64,000 nucleotides of DNA from Asterias rubens (taxonomy: Eukaryota > Echinodermata > Asteroidea > Forcipulatida > Asteriidae). Shown piece by piece: positions 1 to 12,100 of the stretch. Position 1 is the first letter of the stretch; the number at the start of each line of letters is the position of its first letter. The notes below the pieces were generated by a model. That model worked only from the letters and a program-made list of their open reading frames with translations, was not told where the DNA came from and did not search any database. The position numbers and the translations under genes were made by a program. Where the stretch lies: positions 3,406,309 to 3,470,308 of the forward strand of contig NC_047065.1 in the NCBI RefSeq assembly GCF_902459465.1, given 5' to 3'.

Positions 1-180
1 GGAAGCTAATCGAACGCACCCATAATACAAAAGAAGATGCTCACAATCCTTGGGGAGCAGATTATGCAAAACGAATGACGTCACCACTTTCAGAGTGGGT
101 GGTTCGACTGGTCCGTGTTAGGAAGTTTGTGAGACGAGTGTGACGTTCATTCATTTGGGGTGGTTCGACTGGTGTGTGTG

Positions 181-878
181 AGAAGGCATAACAGGGCTTT
201 TCGCAAATCTCTCAGAAAAGCCCTGGATAAGGGCATTCAATATGATTGTTTTTTAATAATAATAATAATAATAATAATAAGACTTGTAATGCGCACATAT
301 CCACCCTGCTGGGTGTTCAAGGCGCAGTAAAACCAAAAACAAAACAAAAACAAAACACAACACAAAGAAAAACAGACACAACAAAATTAGTCATTGAAAA
401 CCTGTGACATAAGATAAGTTTTGAGAAGAGACTTGAATTTTGCGTTACAAACACAAGATCGAAAATTAAGTGGTAGAGAGTTCCAGATGCGTGGCGCGGC
501 TGAAGAAAAAGACCTGTTTTTTCACACAATCGAAATCTTTTTATAGTCATATGACTCGATTTCCCTATTCTTTGAAAATATTTTAAGTGAATTTCACCAA
601 AGTTTACGACTTGACATATTACAATACGTGTTATCCTCCAATGAAGTAATATTGACATCAGCTATTAACAGTCTCCCTTACATAATACATAACTGACACA
701 TAATATTAATAGGGAGATGATTTTAGCTGTGCTCATAATAGGTCGTGCGTGATTGAAAAACCATTGTTCGGAGTAACTTCGGACTCGTGAGCAAAAGACC
801 TGAATGTAAATTTCTAGTTTCTTGGTGATAACGTTTAATAGCCCACACATCGTATAAATACCACCCATGGAAAAACCA
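181..878 (-). mobile_element. Non-LTR retrotransposon 3' remnant, copy 1
   Basis: Read on the minus strand, a frame gives WNSLPLNFRSC followed by KFKSLLKTYL, the usual C-terminal tail of a CR1/L2-type reverse transcriptase ORF. A short 3' tail and a TTA trinucleotide run (around 255-282) follow. It is 5'-truncated and broken. A nearly identical copy lies at 9938-10617. CATAACAGGGCTTTT near 187 and its partial inverted repeat about 30 bp later could instead belong to a host element. Confidence 0.5.
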
Positions 879-911
879 TGCGCCGGATACCAACATTGTC
901 CTTTATACTGT

Positions 912-1062
912 GCGTCCGTTTAGCTTCCCTGAGTCGACCCCGGTGTGTGTCGTTTTTTTCTCCAGGACGAACGTGGGTAGTTATCTGCACACGTTCTTCC
1001 TGGAACACAATACGCCACACACCGGGGTCGACCCGGGGAAGCTAATCGAACGCACCCATAAT
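912..1062. mobile_element. Compact inverted-repeat element of the GCGTTCGATTAGC family
   Basis: The left end TGCGTCCGTTTAGCTTCCC is inverted at the right as GGGGAAGCTAATCGAACGCA. The element is only about 150 bp. Related ends occur at position 1 (right end of a truncated copy), at 2821 (left end only) and inside every 1-kb tandem unit. Confidence 0.6.
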
Positions 1063-1400
1063 ACGAAAGAAGATGCGTACAATCCTTGGGGAGCAGATTA
1101 TGCAAAACGAATGACGTCACCACTTTCAGAGTAGGTGGTTCGACTGGTGCGTGTTAGGAAGTTTGTGAGACGAGCGTGCCGTTCATTTATTTGGGGTGGT
1201 TCGACTGGTGCGTTTGTCATTTCAACTCGTTATAGGATGCATACCATTCTTGGGGAGCAAATTATGCAAATCGAATGACGTCACCACTTTAAGAGTGGGT
1301 GGTTCGTGCGTGTGTGGGAAGTTTGTCAGAAGAGCGTGCCGTTCATTTATTTGGGGTGCGTTGCTTCAAAGGCTATCACCGCATCATACTGCGTTTGTCA
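1051..1400 (+). promoter_or_regulatory. Duplicated octamer + CRE promoter cassette upstream of paralogue A
   Basis: Two tandem copies of a segment of about 170 bp carry the palindromic CRE TGACGTCA (1112-1119 and 1276-1283). It is preceded by an octamer-like ATGCAAAA in the first copy and a perfect ATGCAAAT (1264-1271) in the second. A third copy lies at 32-180 (CRE 76-83). The same cassette occurs once before paralogue C. Known role: CRE sites bind CREB/ATF factors and ATGCAAAT binds POU factors; use here is inference from conservation and position. Confidence 0.5.
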
Positions 1401-1598
1401 ATTTAACTCGTGCCACGGCAGAAAGGTGTACGTTGAAATATTGATGCCGAAAATTATCTGATTGAAATATATTTTTAACTGTTTATCATCACATAGGCCC
1501 CCCTATTCCACAAAATTGTAAATAAGTTCAAGCACAACTGAATTTAGAACAGACATATTTTTGCACGCACTAATACTGTTCCTCAACCAAAAAGCGAA

Positions 1599-4530
1599 AT
1601 GGTACGTGTCCTATTTTTGACGTTCATTTATTTGCTTTCGGTCGGGGCAGCCAAGCTCTGTCAAAACGAAACCAACGGCACCTCTCTAAGCCTGTATTTC
1701 AGTGGCATAGCCGACCTGATCCTACACGGGTACGGATACCGGACCTTGGCGGGTATTTCGGTGATCCGTTGCGGCAATTTGTGTCTGTCTGATACTCGAT
1801 GTTCCTCCATCAACTACTCCGAGCGGGATAAGGTGTGTGAGCTGAACGGGGCTACAGCGTCGCAGTATCCGCCGGCTATGGTGGAGTGGAACGATAGCTA
1901 CTATTATGGACCGGAGGAGGTAAGGTAGACATTGTGCAGTTTTGTGATCACAAAGATGTGCAAAAACTATAACAAGGCTATAGCCTACGGAAGCTTTTGT
2001 AATGCATCATTTTCGCTCGACTGTCTAGACTATGAATGAAGGAGTTATTAGCCGTTAAAAATTGCTTGCCAAAATTACATATGATATAAATGGCATAGAT
2101 ATTTAATGGCCTATTGCTTTTATCCTCAGAGTATTTTTAAATGCCTCAAATGCAAACGTTGATTTATCATCCGAAAACGAACCAACCATGAAAACCTAAA
2201 TCTTTCACTCCGTTTTAGTCAACCAGAATATAACATTAGCCTAACCTTTCTAAGCTTAGATTAACGTTTATTTACCGTTGATGAGCAACAGCCCAAAAAT
2301 AAACATGGTATATGCACATATCCACGTTTATTCAACGTCCCCTTGCTATCTAAAGGCCCATGCTTGTATCACTACTGAAGTTAGCCCACCTTGTTGGGCT
2401 GTTAATGACTCCGCTTTTAACATCGGTCTCATCATTGTCACCATTACAGCTCACCTTCGATTCATGTCTTAAACGCTAAGTTTTCAAAGGTCGCAAAATG
2501 CGTGGTAGTTTGATTGCAATTTTCTCCCATTTAAAAAAGTCCTATTCTACTCCAACATACCTCATTTTTTTCCCGTACATTTGTGGAATTACTATGACAC
2601 ATAACAGGGCTTACTAAATGATGACTTTGTTTAGATGTGATGATTTGAAAATTGGTCGAAAAAATCGTGTACAAAATTTACATTTAACGTGACATATTCC
2701 TGAGCGCCGCCATGTTTTAATGATTCTCCTCCCTGTTGATCGTGGGCGCCTGGCAAATCTTGCAAGTCATAAATATCCATAAGGTGACGTCATGATCTCT
2801 AGGCTCATGTACGTTTACAGGGTGCGTTCGTTTAGCTTCCCTGGGTCGACCCCGATGTTGCGTATTTAATTTTTTTCCAGGACGAACGTGGGCACACAGT
2901 TACCCCACATTCGTCCTCGAACCTGGAAAACCCCCCAGACACATCATCACGTGAGCCTTCCCGTGGTGACGTCAGTGCACCTCGGGTCAGCCCCAAGAGC
3001 CCCGCTTGTGGATTGGGTCACTGGTTGGACGAGTTGGTTGGAGTGCGCGCTGTTTGGACGAGTTGGTTGGAAGAATTGGTTAGGTAAGGAGCTTGTTAGA
3101 CGAGTTGGTTGGGGTATACGCGAACTGGTTGGACGAGTGTGATGGAGTACGAGCTGGTTTAACGAGTTGGTTGAGTACGCGAGCTGGTTGGACGGGTGGT
3201 TGGAGTGCGCGCTGGATTAGACGAGTGGGTTGGAGTACGAGCTGGTTGGACGAGTTGGTCGGAGTACGAGCTGGACGGACGAGTTGGGTGAAGACTTTAG
3301 ATGCTTGAGTATGATTAAGTTGGCGTACGAGTTGCTTGGAGTACAAGTTGCTGGGAGTGCAACCAAATGTGACAACAATTAGTACTTAGGTTGGTTGGAG
3401 TACGAGCTGGAGGGAGATTGTTTAGATTCCAATCGAGTGATATTTATTTTGTTTTATTTTCTTTGATTTGCAGCCGATGTTTATGAGACAGCTCAAGCTA
3501 ATCCGAACCCATACACGAGGTATGTTATTATATGTCTTTTTTGTTATTTCCAATAATTCGAACCTTTTTTTTTACTTGATGCGGTATTTGAAAACAGTAA
3601 CATTTTGTCACTATGTCTTCAACAGCTACACCTCGTCGCACAGATTCGCACCACTCTGCCTCGTCTGAGTGTCAAAAAGCCAACCAGCACCTGTGTCAAC
3701 CATGGGAGATACATCAAGTCTATGAGACTGGCTACTACCGAGACATACATGTACCTATTGCTACCAGCTTCTGGTACTCTGTACCTGATAGCAAGATCCT
3801 GGTGAACGCGACTGGACTGACCTATCTCTCGCAAAGGATCGACACAGATCCAATCATTACGAGTCAGAACTACCACCAGGCTGACCGTGTTGGGCAGGCA
3901 CAGGCTTGCTCCGCATTAGACGCTCACCCCTGTACACTGGCAGAGTTGAAGGAGGCATACTTGAGAGGCTATCGACAACCATACAGCCAATGGCTTTACT
4001 TCTCGGTACCCGAACGTGATGCCCAACTGTACAACGATGGCTGTTGTGGATACTCAGGTGACGAGTGCTATGAGGGCATTGTAGCAAACACACCGAGGCC
4101 ACGTTACTCTTGTCCGGTGTTCTGCTGCCCAACGTTGAGTGAAAAGGTCTCTTCTCCTGAGCGTTCTTCTCCTGCCATGTGCTGCCCCGGGCTCATCATC
4201 CCTCGAGACCCCATCATCACAGAAGAGGTGTACGCTAAGGAAGACCGTGATGTGATGGCGAGTGCTTGCTCTGCTCTGCAATCTCACCTGTGTACCCTTG
4301 CCGAGTTGAAAGAAGCCTACATGCAAGGGTACCGTCAACCTCATAGCCACGAGCACAACTGCGAGGAAATCTGGCATTATTTTGCAGAGCCCAACCAAGA
4401 CGCCATACTGTTCAATGACGGATGTGGTCTGTATACAGGGAACGTAGATGAGTGCTATGAAGACATTGTGGCACACACCCCGAGGCCTTATAACAATGGT
4501 CGAGTGTTCTGCTGTCCGCGGCTTCTTTAA
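1599..4530 (+). CDS. Secreted PAN/apple-domain protein with cysteine-rich repeats, paralogue A
   Basis: Three coding exons can be joined: 1599-1919 (ends GAG GAG before gtaagg, phase 0), 3474-3519 (46 nt after ttgcag, phase 1) and 3626-4530 (after caacag, stop TAA). The protein is 423 residues. Residues 1-18 form a signal peptide ending in GAA. C58, C62, C68 and C80 with the CELN motif fit a PAN/apple domain. Exon 3 encodes a partial repeat (about 137-180) and two full repeats (about 197-291 and 317-420), each with the pattern C-x6-C-TLAELKEAY-x2-GYRQP, W-x-YF, NDGC, DECYE-x-IVA-x-TPRP and a final FCCP. I do not recognise the repeat as a named family; it loosely resembles extracellular lectin-like folds. 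Being secreted and disulphide-rich, an adhesive, mucus, recognition or defence role is possible but is only inference. Intron 1 carries a minisatellite and intron 2 is 106 bp. A TTAA-ended transposon begins on the stop codon. The start codon is the one conserved with paralogues B and C. Confidence 0.85.
1920..3473 (+). other. Intron 1 of paralogue A
   Basis: It opens with the donor gtaagg and closes with the acceptor ttgcag. Nothing recognisable lies between 1930 and 2820. A left transposon end starts at 2821 and a minisatellite fills 3010-3420. Confidence 0.7.
3010..3420. repeat. 29-bp minisatellite in intron 1 of paralogue A
   Basis: Degenerate tandem copies of GGACGAGTTGGTTGGAGTAC followed by GAGCTGGTT. 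The same unit fills parts of intron 1 of paralogue C but is absent from B. Open frames across it on either strand are by-products of the repeat. Confidence 0.85.
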
Positions 4531-4920
4531 AGCCATTATACACTTTCGGAACAGAAAAAAAAAAGTTCACAGATTTACAAATAACTTACAGGGTTTACAG
4601 AAGGTAATACTAAAAAATAGTAAAAGACTTCTCTTGAAACAGTATTCCATGAAATGCTTTACTCTTTTTTGAGAAAACATTAAAACAATTATCAATTCTC
4701 GACAACGAGAATTACGGATTATAGTAAACACATGTCATGACACGGCGAAACGTGCGGAAACAAAGGTGGGTTTTCCCGTTATTTTCTCCCGACTCCGATG
4801 ACCGATTGAGCCTAAAGTTTCACAGGTTTGTTATTTTATATATAAGTTGTGATACACGAATTGTGGGCCTTTGGACAATACTGTTTACCGAACGTGTCCA
4901 ATGGCTTTAAACAATAAACA
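4527..4920. mobile_element. TTAA-ended short transposon (family P2) on the stop codon of paralogue A
   Basis: Ends TTAAAGCCATTATACACTTT and the inverted GTGTCCAATGGCTTTAA, flanked by TTAA at 4527-4530 and 4917-4920. TTAA duplication and short inverted repeats are typical of piggyBac-type MITEs. There is no transposase. The left TTAA contains the TAA stop of gene A. The copy at 32446-32832 is in the same place in gene C. Confidence 0.75.
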
Positions 4921-5127
4921 TTTAGAACTGCTCATATTGATCCTCGTCGTGTAAAGCTACAGACAAAAGCTAAGGGCGAAAACAAAACAAAACATGTACT
5001 TTCTTTAAAAAGGTAGAAATATATACACAATATAATACGACAGGAAAGCAATTAAACGAAGAACCTTTCTTTCTGAGGGAATCAAAATATATTTGTTTTA
5101 AAATATACTAAATTAATTTTTCGCCTC

Positions 5128-8100
5128 GTGGAAACATATTCTCTTGGACTTCGTGTCACAACGGCCATGTGAATTATGTATTCTCAAAACAAAAAAAAAG
5201 CCCCGGGTCACAACAATCTGGGTCACAACCTTACCGCAACACATACATGATTTTTTTAAAATCTTTTCTTTCTATTTTGGTTCTATGGACAATAGAAATG
5301 GCGTCTGATCTTATTTCTGTGCTTTATTACACATCTTGAAATTGTTCATTTTCATACGCTTCATATAGCTACAATCACACAGCCGCAACAAAAATCGATA
5401 TGGATCGCAGCGAACCTTCCTTTGTTTTAAAGTTAATCAAAAACGCATCAGCAACTCAAGTTTGAGTTGAACAAGGAGCCATAATAATAACGCGTCCAGT
5501 CTTATTATGTAGCAATCGTCAGGTCTATGGTTTAACACTCTTTTTACTCCACCATTACCGTTTCAACAACTAGCCAATTCTTTGGTGAAGTTTGTTTTCA
5601 CAATCTAAAATACAACACCGGGACAGTTTTTGAAATTTATGTCAACAGATAAATGGGTGCGTTCGATTAGCTTCCCCGGGTCGACCCCCGGTCCTGCCCC
5701 CGGTACGTTTGAAAAGCTTAGACGGCATTCAAGGTCAGCCCCAAGTGTCCTGCTTGTGGAACGGGTCACTTGGGGCTGGCCCGAGGTGCCCGACGTCACC
5801 ACTAGAGGGCGAGTGATCGTTCGATTAGCTCTTGTCAGGGGCTCACCCGAATGAGCACCGCAGGGTCGACCCGGGGCTAATTTGTTTTTCAAAAACGACA
5901 TTGCAATGATTTGGTAAAAGAGCAGGCCAATTTCATGTTGACGTAATTTGACGGAAAGAGCCAATTTTGACGGAAAGGGGAACAAAATATTGCAATGTCG
6001 TTTGGAAAAAAAAATCGTGACCCGGGGAAGCTAATCGAACGCATCCATTATGACAAGGTGAAAACTTTCTTTGTAGACTCTACTTTAATGGGATTAGCAT
6101 TTGATACCATTTGATACCATGTTTGTACTGATTGATTCGATCAGTGGGTGGAAACATATTCTCTTGGACTTCGTGTCACAACGGCCATGTGAATTATGTA
6201 TTCTCAAAAAAAAAAAAAAGCCCCGGGTCACAACAATCTGGGTCACAACCTTACCACAACACATACATGATTTTTTAAAATCTTTTCTTTCTATTTTGGT
6301 TCTATGGACAATAGAAATGGCGTCTGATCTTATTTCTGTGCTTTATTACACATCTTGAAATTGTTCATTTTCATACGCTTCATATAGCTACAATCACACA
6401 GCCGCAACAAAAATCGATATGGATCGCAGCGAACCTTCCTTTGTTTTTAAAGTTAATCAAAAACGCATCAGCAACTCAAGTTTGAGTTGAACAAGGAGCC
6501 ATAATAATAACGCGTCCAGTCTTATTATGTAGCAATCGTCAGGTCTATGGTTGAACACTCTTTTTACTCCACCATTACCGTTTCAACAACTAGCCAATTC
6601 TTTGGTGAAGTTTTTTTAACAATCTAAAATACAACACCGGGACAGTTTTTGAAATTTATGTCAACAGATAAATGGGTGCGTTCGATTAGCTTCCCCGGGT
6701 CGACCTCCGGTCCTGCCCTCGGTACGTTTGAAAAGCTTAGACGGCATTCAAGGGGCTCATCCGGGTCAGCCCCAAGTGTCCTGCTTGTGGAACGGGTCAC
6801 TTGGGGCTGGCCCGAGGTGCACGACGTCACCACTAGAGGGCGAGTGATCGTTCGATTAGCTCTTGTCAGGGGCTCACCCGAATGAACACCGCAAGGTCGA
6901 CCCGGGGCTAATTTGTTTTTCAAAAACGACATTGCAATGATTTGGTAAAAGAGCAGGCCAATTTCATGTTGACGTAATTTGACGGAAAGAGCCAATTTTG
7001 ACGGAAAGGGGAACAAAATATTGCAATGTCGTTTGGAAAAAAAAATCGTGACCCGGGGAAGCTAATCGAACGCATCCATTATGACAAGGTGAAAACTTTC
7101 TTTGTAGACTCTACTTTAATGGGATTAGCATTTGATACCATTTGATACCATGTTTGTACTGATTGATTCGATCAGTGGGTGGAAACATATTCTCTTGGAC
7201 TTCGTGTCACAACGGCCATGTGAATTATGTATTCTCAAAAAAAAAAAAAAGCCCCGGGTCACAACAATCTGGGTCATAACCTTACCACAACACATACATG
7301 ATTTTTTAAAATCTTTTCTTTCTATTTTGGTTCTATGGACAATAGAAATGGCGTCTGATCTTATTTCTGTGCTTTATTACACATCTTGAAATTGTTCATT
7401 TTCATACGCTTCATATAGCTACAATCACACAGCCGCAACAAAAATCGATATGGATCGCAGCGAACCTTCCTTTGTTTTTAAAGTTAATCAAAAACGCATC
7501 AGCAACTCAAGTTTGAGTTGAACAAGGAGCCATAATAATAACGCGTCCAGTCTTATTATGTAGCAATCGTCAGGTCTATGGTTGAACACTCTTTTTACTC
7601 CACCATTACCGTTTCAACAACTAGCCAATTCTTTGGTGAAGTTTTTTTAACAATCTAAAATACAACACCGGGACAGTTTTTGAAATTTATGTCAACAGAT
7701 AAATGGGTGCGTTCGATTAGCTTCCCCGGGTCGACCTCCGGTCCTGCCCTCGGTACGTTTGAAAAGCTTAGACGGCATTCAAGGGGCTCATCCGGGTCAG
7801 CCCCAAGTGTCCTGCTTGTGGAACGGGTCACTTGGGGCTGGCCCGAGGTGCACGACGTCACCACTAGAGGGCGAGTGATCGTTCGATTAGCTCTTGTCAG
7901 GGGCTCACCCGAATGAGCACCGCAGGGTCGACCCGGGGCTAATTTGTTTTTCAAAAACGACATTGCAATGATTTGGTAAAAGAGCAGGCCAATTTCATGT
8001 TGACGTAATTTGACGGAAAGAGCCAATTTTGACGGAAAGGGGAACAAAATATTGCAATGTCGTTTGGAAAAAAAAAATCGTGACCCGGGGAAGCTAATCG

Positions 8101-8210
8101 AACGCATCCATTATGACAAGCTGAAAACTTTCTTTGTAGACTCTACTTTAATGGGATTAGCATTTGATACCATTTGATACCATGTTTGTACTGATTGATT
8201 CGATCAGTGG
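5128..8210. repeat. Tandem array of about 1.03-kb units, cluster 1 (three copies)
   Basis: Units begin with GTGGAAACATATTCTCTTGG at 5128, 6148 and 7179, so periods are 1020 and 1031 bp; the shorter first unit mainly lacks about 12 bp near 5728. Identity is very high. Each unit contains one nested inverted-repeat element (for example 5654-6053) with ends GGGTGCGTTCGATTAGCTTC and its reverse complement. Small open frames repeated in each unit have no recognisable domain and I do not call them genes. Confidence 0.85.
5654..6053. mobile_element. Inverted-repeat element of the GCGTTCGATTAGC family inside 1-kb unit 1
   Basis: Left end GGGTGCGTTCGATTAGCTTC and right end GAAGCTAATCGAACGCATCC. An internal inverted repeat (ACGACATTGCAATG and CATTGCAATGTCGT orientation) suggests a second element nested in it. 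The bases next to both ends are AT. Equivalent copies lie in the other units near 6673, 7704, 33577 and 34609. Confidence 0.6.
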
Positions 8211-9135
8211 ATGGTGTATTTACAAAAACTTACACTTCCAAGAATGACCGTTCATTATTGAGAGGGAAGAAATACAGGAAAGCGGTATACAAACCTACAA
8301 GTGTAAAAGACCGTGCATGATAAACAAGAGCCCGTGTAACAAAAGTGAAACGAAACGCCAACTTATCGTTAAAAGTATACAATAAGCAAATTTTGAAAAA
8401 TGTGTGCTTATTTTTGTGTTGCTTTATTTTAATTAATGTTTTTTTTAAAGTATAATCTACGTGGCACATTTCATACTGACGTAATAATTTTAACAGGGTG
8501 CTTTAATCTTTTGTTTTCTTTACACTCAAAGCAATTTTCTACCTAGTGTTTAGCGCTTTTCCAATCACATAATATTACAAAGAAAAACACGACTCTTTTA
8601 AATATTAGTCAAACAATGCAATCAGAGTCCAACAGACCAACAATTATTGGCATTTAACAATAAATCACCAATTGGTCGTGTGATAACTGCAGACATTGTC
8701 ATAAATTACATTAAATAGCCACCAGAGAAAGATCTGTGTGACAAGGTCCGCCTACGTCACTGGTATTCTACATTTATTTTTCATTTATTAACATGTGTTT
8801 GTATTTGCGAGAAGCAGGGTACCAACTTTCCTCAGATGCGCGCCATCCTTGAAAAGTATGAGAAGGGCGTGTCATTCATATTTCTTTGGGTTTTCATGAT
8901 TCAAAAGCTACCGCCGCATCGTCACAGCGTGTGTCATTTCAACTCGTGCCACTACTGAAGAGTGAGCTGAAATGTTGATTTTGAAATCTTGAAATTAGGA
9001 GGAAGTTAATGCGATTTTAACGGCACTTACACTGTTCTATTCTATTGAACATTTCTTTAACCCAATTCAAACTACCAACTGAACGATTGGTACCAACTGA
9101 ATAGACTGATTTTTGCACACACTAATTGTTGCGAG
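8211..9135 (+). promoter_or_regulatory. 5' flank of paralogue B
   Basis: This stretch has no gene. It aligns with 27,900-28,866 upstream of C, except for the missing octamer/CRE segment. The last 60 bp (ACTGATTTTTGCACACAC about 20-30 bp before the ATG) are conserved in all three paralogues and probably lie in the transcription-start or 5' UTR region. Confidence 0.45.
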
Positions 9136-12100
9136 ATGGTATGTGTTCTCTTTTTGGCGGTAACTTATTTGCGTTTGGTCGGGGCAGCAAACCACTGTCC
9201 AAACGCAACCACCGGCACCTCTCGAAGCCTGTATTTCAGTGGCATAGCCGACCTGATCCTCAAGGGATACGGATACCGGACCTTGGCGGGTATTTCGGTG
9301 ATCAGTTGCGGCAATTTGTGTCTGTCTGATACTCGATGTTTCTCTATCAACTACTCCGAGCGGGATAAGGTGTGTGAGCTGAACGGGGCTACAGCGTCGC
9401 AGTACCCGCCGGCTATGGTGGAGTGGGGCGGCAACTACTATTATGGACCAGAGAAGGTAAGTTGAACATTGACAGAACGGGGGTTGTAAATGTAGTACAC
9501 ACCTAATTGGGCGTATCGGTTAAAAAACAAACTGAAGCATTCACTTCTCATTTTCTTCACCGTCACTTGGACCCCCTTTTACGTTTTTATGCCATAGCCG
9601 GGAGCCACCAGCGTATGCAGTGAAATCTTAAACAGCTACCTGAGCGGAATGTTTTCAACAGAAATGGTATTTTAACTTGTTTATAATGCACTTGTTCACC
9701 ATTTTAATGTAATTTTGATATGAGTACACTTCTGAATTTTTCGTAATTATCGATTAAAAAATCAGGCCCCAACCGAAAGGTTTTGGAAAACTAAAAACAC
9801 TCCTGCCGTTGAGAGCGCACGTCAAAGGACAATGCCGCTGATGTCATCTCTGGGAGCTTGCTTTGTTATGCCTCAACGCTGCAACAAAGCGGCTTTACAA
9901 ATTGGATCTCCCAGAGATGACGTTATGGGAGTGATTACATAACAGGGCTTTTCGCAAATCTCTCAGAAAAGCCCTGGATAAGGGCATTCAAAATGATTGT
10001 TTTTTAATAATAATAATAATAGAAATAACAAGACTTGTAATGCGCACATATCCACCCTGCTGGGTGTTCAAGGCGCAGTAAAACCAAAAACAAAACACAA
10101 CACAAAGAAAAACAGACACAACAAAATTAGTCATTGAAAACCTGTGACATAAGATAAGTTTTGAGAAGAGACTTGAATTTTGCGGTACAAACACAAGATC
10201 GAAGATTAAGTGGTAGAGAGTTCCAGATGCGTGGCGCGGCTGAAGAAAAAGACCTGTTTTTTACACAATCGAAATCTTTTTATAGTCATATAACTCGATT
10301 TCCCTATTCTTTGAAAATATTTTAAGTGAATTTCACCAAAGTTTACGACTTGACATATTACAATACGTGTTATCCTCCAATGAAGTAATATTGACATCAG
10401 CTATTAACAGTCTCCCTTACATAATACATAACTGACACATAATATTAATAGGGAGATGATTTTTAGCTGTGCTCATAATAGGTCGTGCGAGATTGAAAAA
10501 ACTATTGTTCGGAGTAACTTCGGACTCGTGAGCAAAAGACCTGAATGTAAATTTCTAGTTTCTTGGTGATAACGTTTAATAGCCAACACATCGTATAAAT
10601 ACCACCCATGGAAAAACGCAATTCGTACATGTTCTGGGAGCGTGTGCATGTATTCAGTATCAATGCGACCCCGGTTCCTATCGAGCCGTAATTAGTATTA
10701 AATGACAATAGTAATTATGTAGTTTTCATTTGTCTTTATATTTGTTGGCTTCGCTGGCAATACTCATTTCCAAGGACGAACTGCGACAATGATTGCTTTT
10801 GCCGAAGGATGACATTTTTAACTAACCAAAGTGCAGGATGGCATTGATGGAAATATCGGTGTAGATTTCCACCCGCTTCATTTCAAAGCCACAAACAAAA
10901 CAAAACAGCATGCCTACGTGTCAGTCCAGAAGACACTGCGAAAATCATTTGACATAACGAATGCTTAATTGGTCTGCTAAAAAGTAATCAACTAAACCTT
11001 CAAGTATTGGCCGCCATGCGTTGATCAAAAGTTCTACAGGCAGAAGATAATTCGTAAAAATGTGTAAAAAGCAAGCTACAATTATGAACAAAATAAACAG
11101 CTACCATGGTAACAATAGGCCATTTCAGATGTTAACGCTGTGTGCATTCAATGACGTCACAACAATGACAATAAGCTATAAAACGGTTGTAAACCACCAA
11201 ATTGCCAATGGATATACAATTATGCGCTGACCTGGCCCTGGCGGCCTTACACTTTCGTATTATACTACAGAAGGGTCCTATATATACCTATAGGGCTAGA
11301 CAATGACCATACTTTTTAAGTTACTCGCACACTTTATGACGCTAATTTAACAAAAGCATCAATTGATTTGTTTGCCTTTACCCAACCTGGTAAATTAATA
11401 TTTGAAGCTGTACTACCAAAAGAGTTACGAAATTTACTCTTATCCACAAAGAGGTTCACACACGTTAAAATGAATTTAGGCTTTGGATGTCCCCCGTTTT
11501 TTTTTTTTTGGGGGGGGGGGTGGGGGGGCTCACCGGGCTAGCTAATCCATCGTGCTCCTCATTTATAACTCTCAACTCATGAGAAGGTATACACATTCAA
11601 ACCGGGGACCTATAAACAAAAGGAAAGAGTCCACGATTTGGGAAAGGTCCACAGTTGTAAAACGTGTACAAAACCAACGGGAGCTGTTGCAAAAATTTAC
11701 AAGAGGGACAAAGGGAGGTCCAAGGCGTTTACAAGTTTATGTGAGTGGCCCTACCGCATGGGATGGTTCTATTCTGACCATCAGGAATTATGTGTGAACA
11801 ACACTAAACAAAGATGGTGTCAGAATTATAGATGTGGTGATTAAATTTTGAGTTTTAAAATTTTTGACCTGTTTTTCCCCCTTTAATTTGCAGCCGGGCT
11901 TTGTGAAACAGCTTCAGCTATTCAAAACCAAGATATCAGGTAGGTCTAATTTTGAGTAATTTCTAAGATAACTTGTGAGTGTGCTCTCTTGGTATGTTAC
12001 TTGACAATATTGTGTATACTTTCTTTACGATGTCTTCAGATTCGCACCACTCAGCTTCAGACGAGTGTCAAGGAGCCGGCAAACATCTCTGTCAACCATG

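Noticed and set aside
4054-4536. 160-codon open frame antisense to exon 3 of paralogue A (and the matching one in C)
   Set aside because: It is a shadow of the coding exon; the plus strand has signal peptide, conserved cysteines and splice sites.
5605-8107. Repeated open frames of 74-150 codons on both strands in each 1-kb unit
   Set aside because: They overlap transposon ends, occur on both strands and show no domain; their conservation reflects recent amplification.
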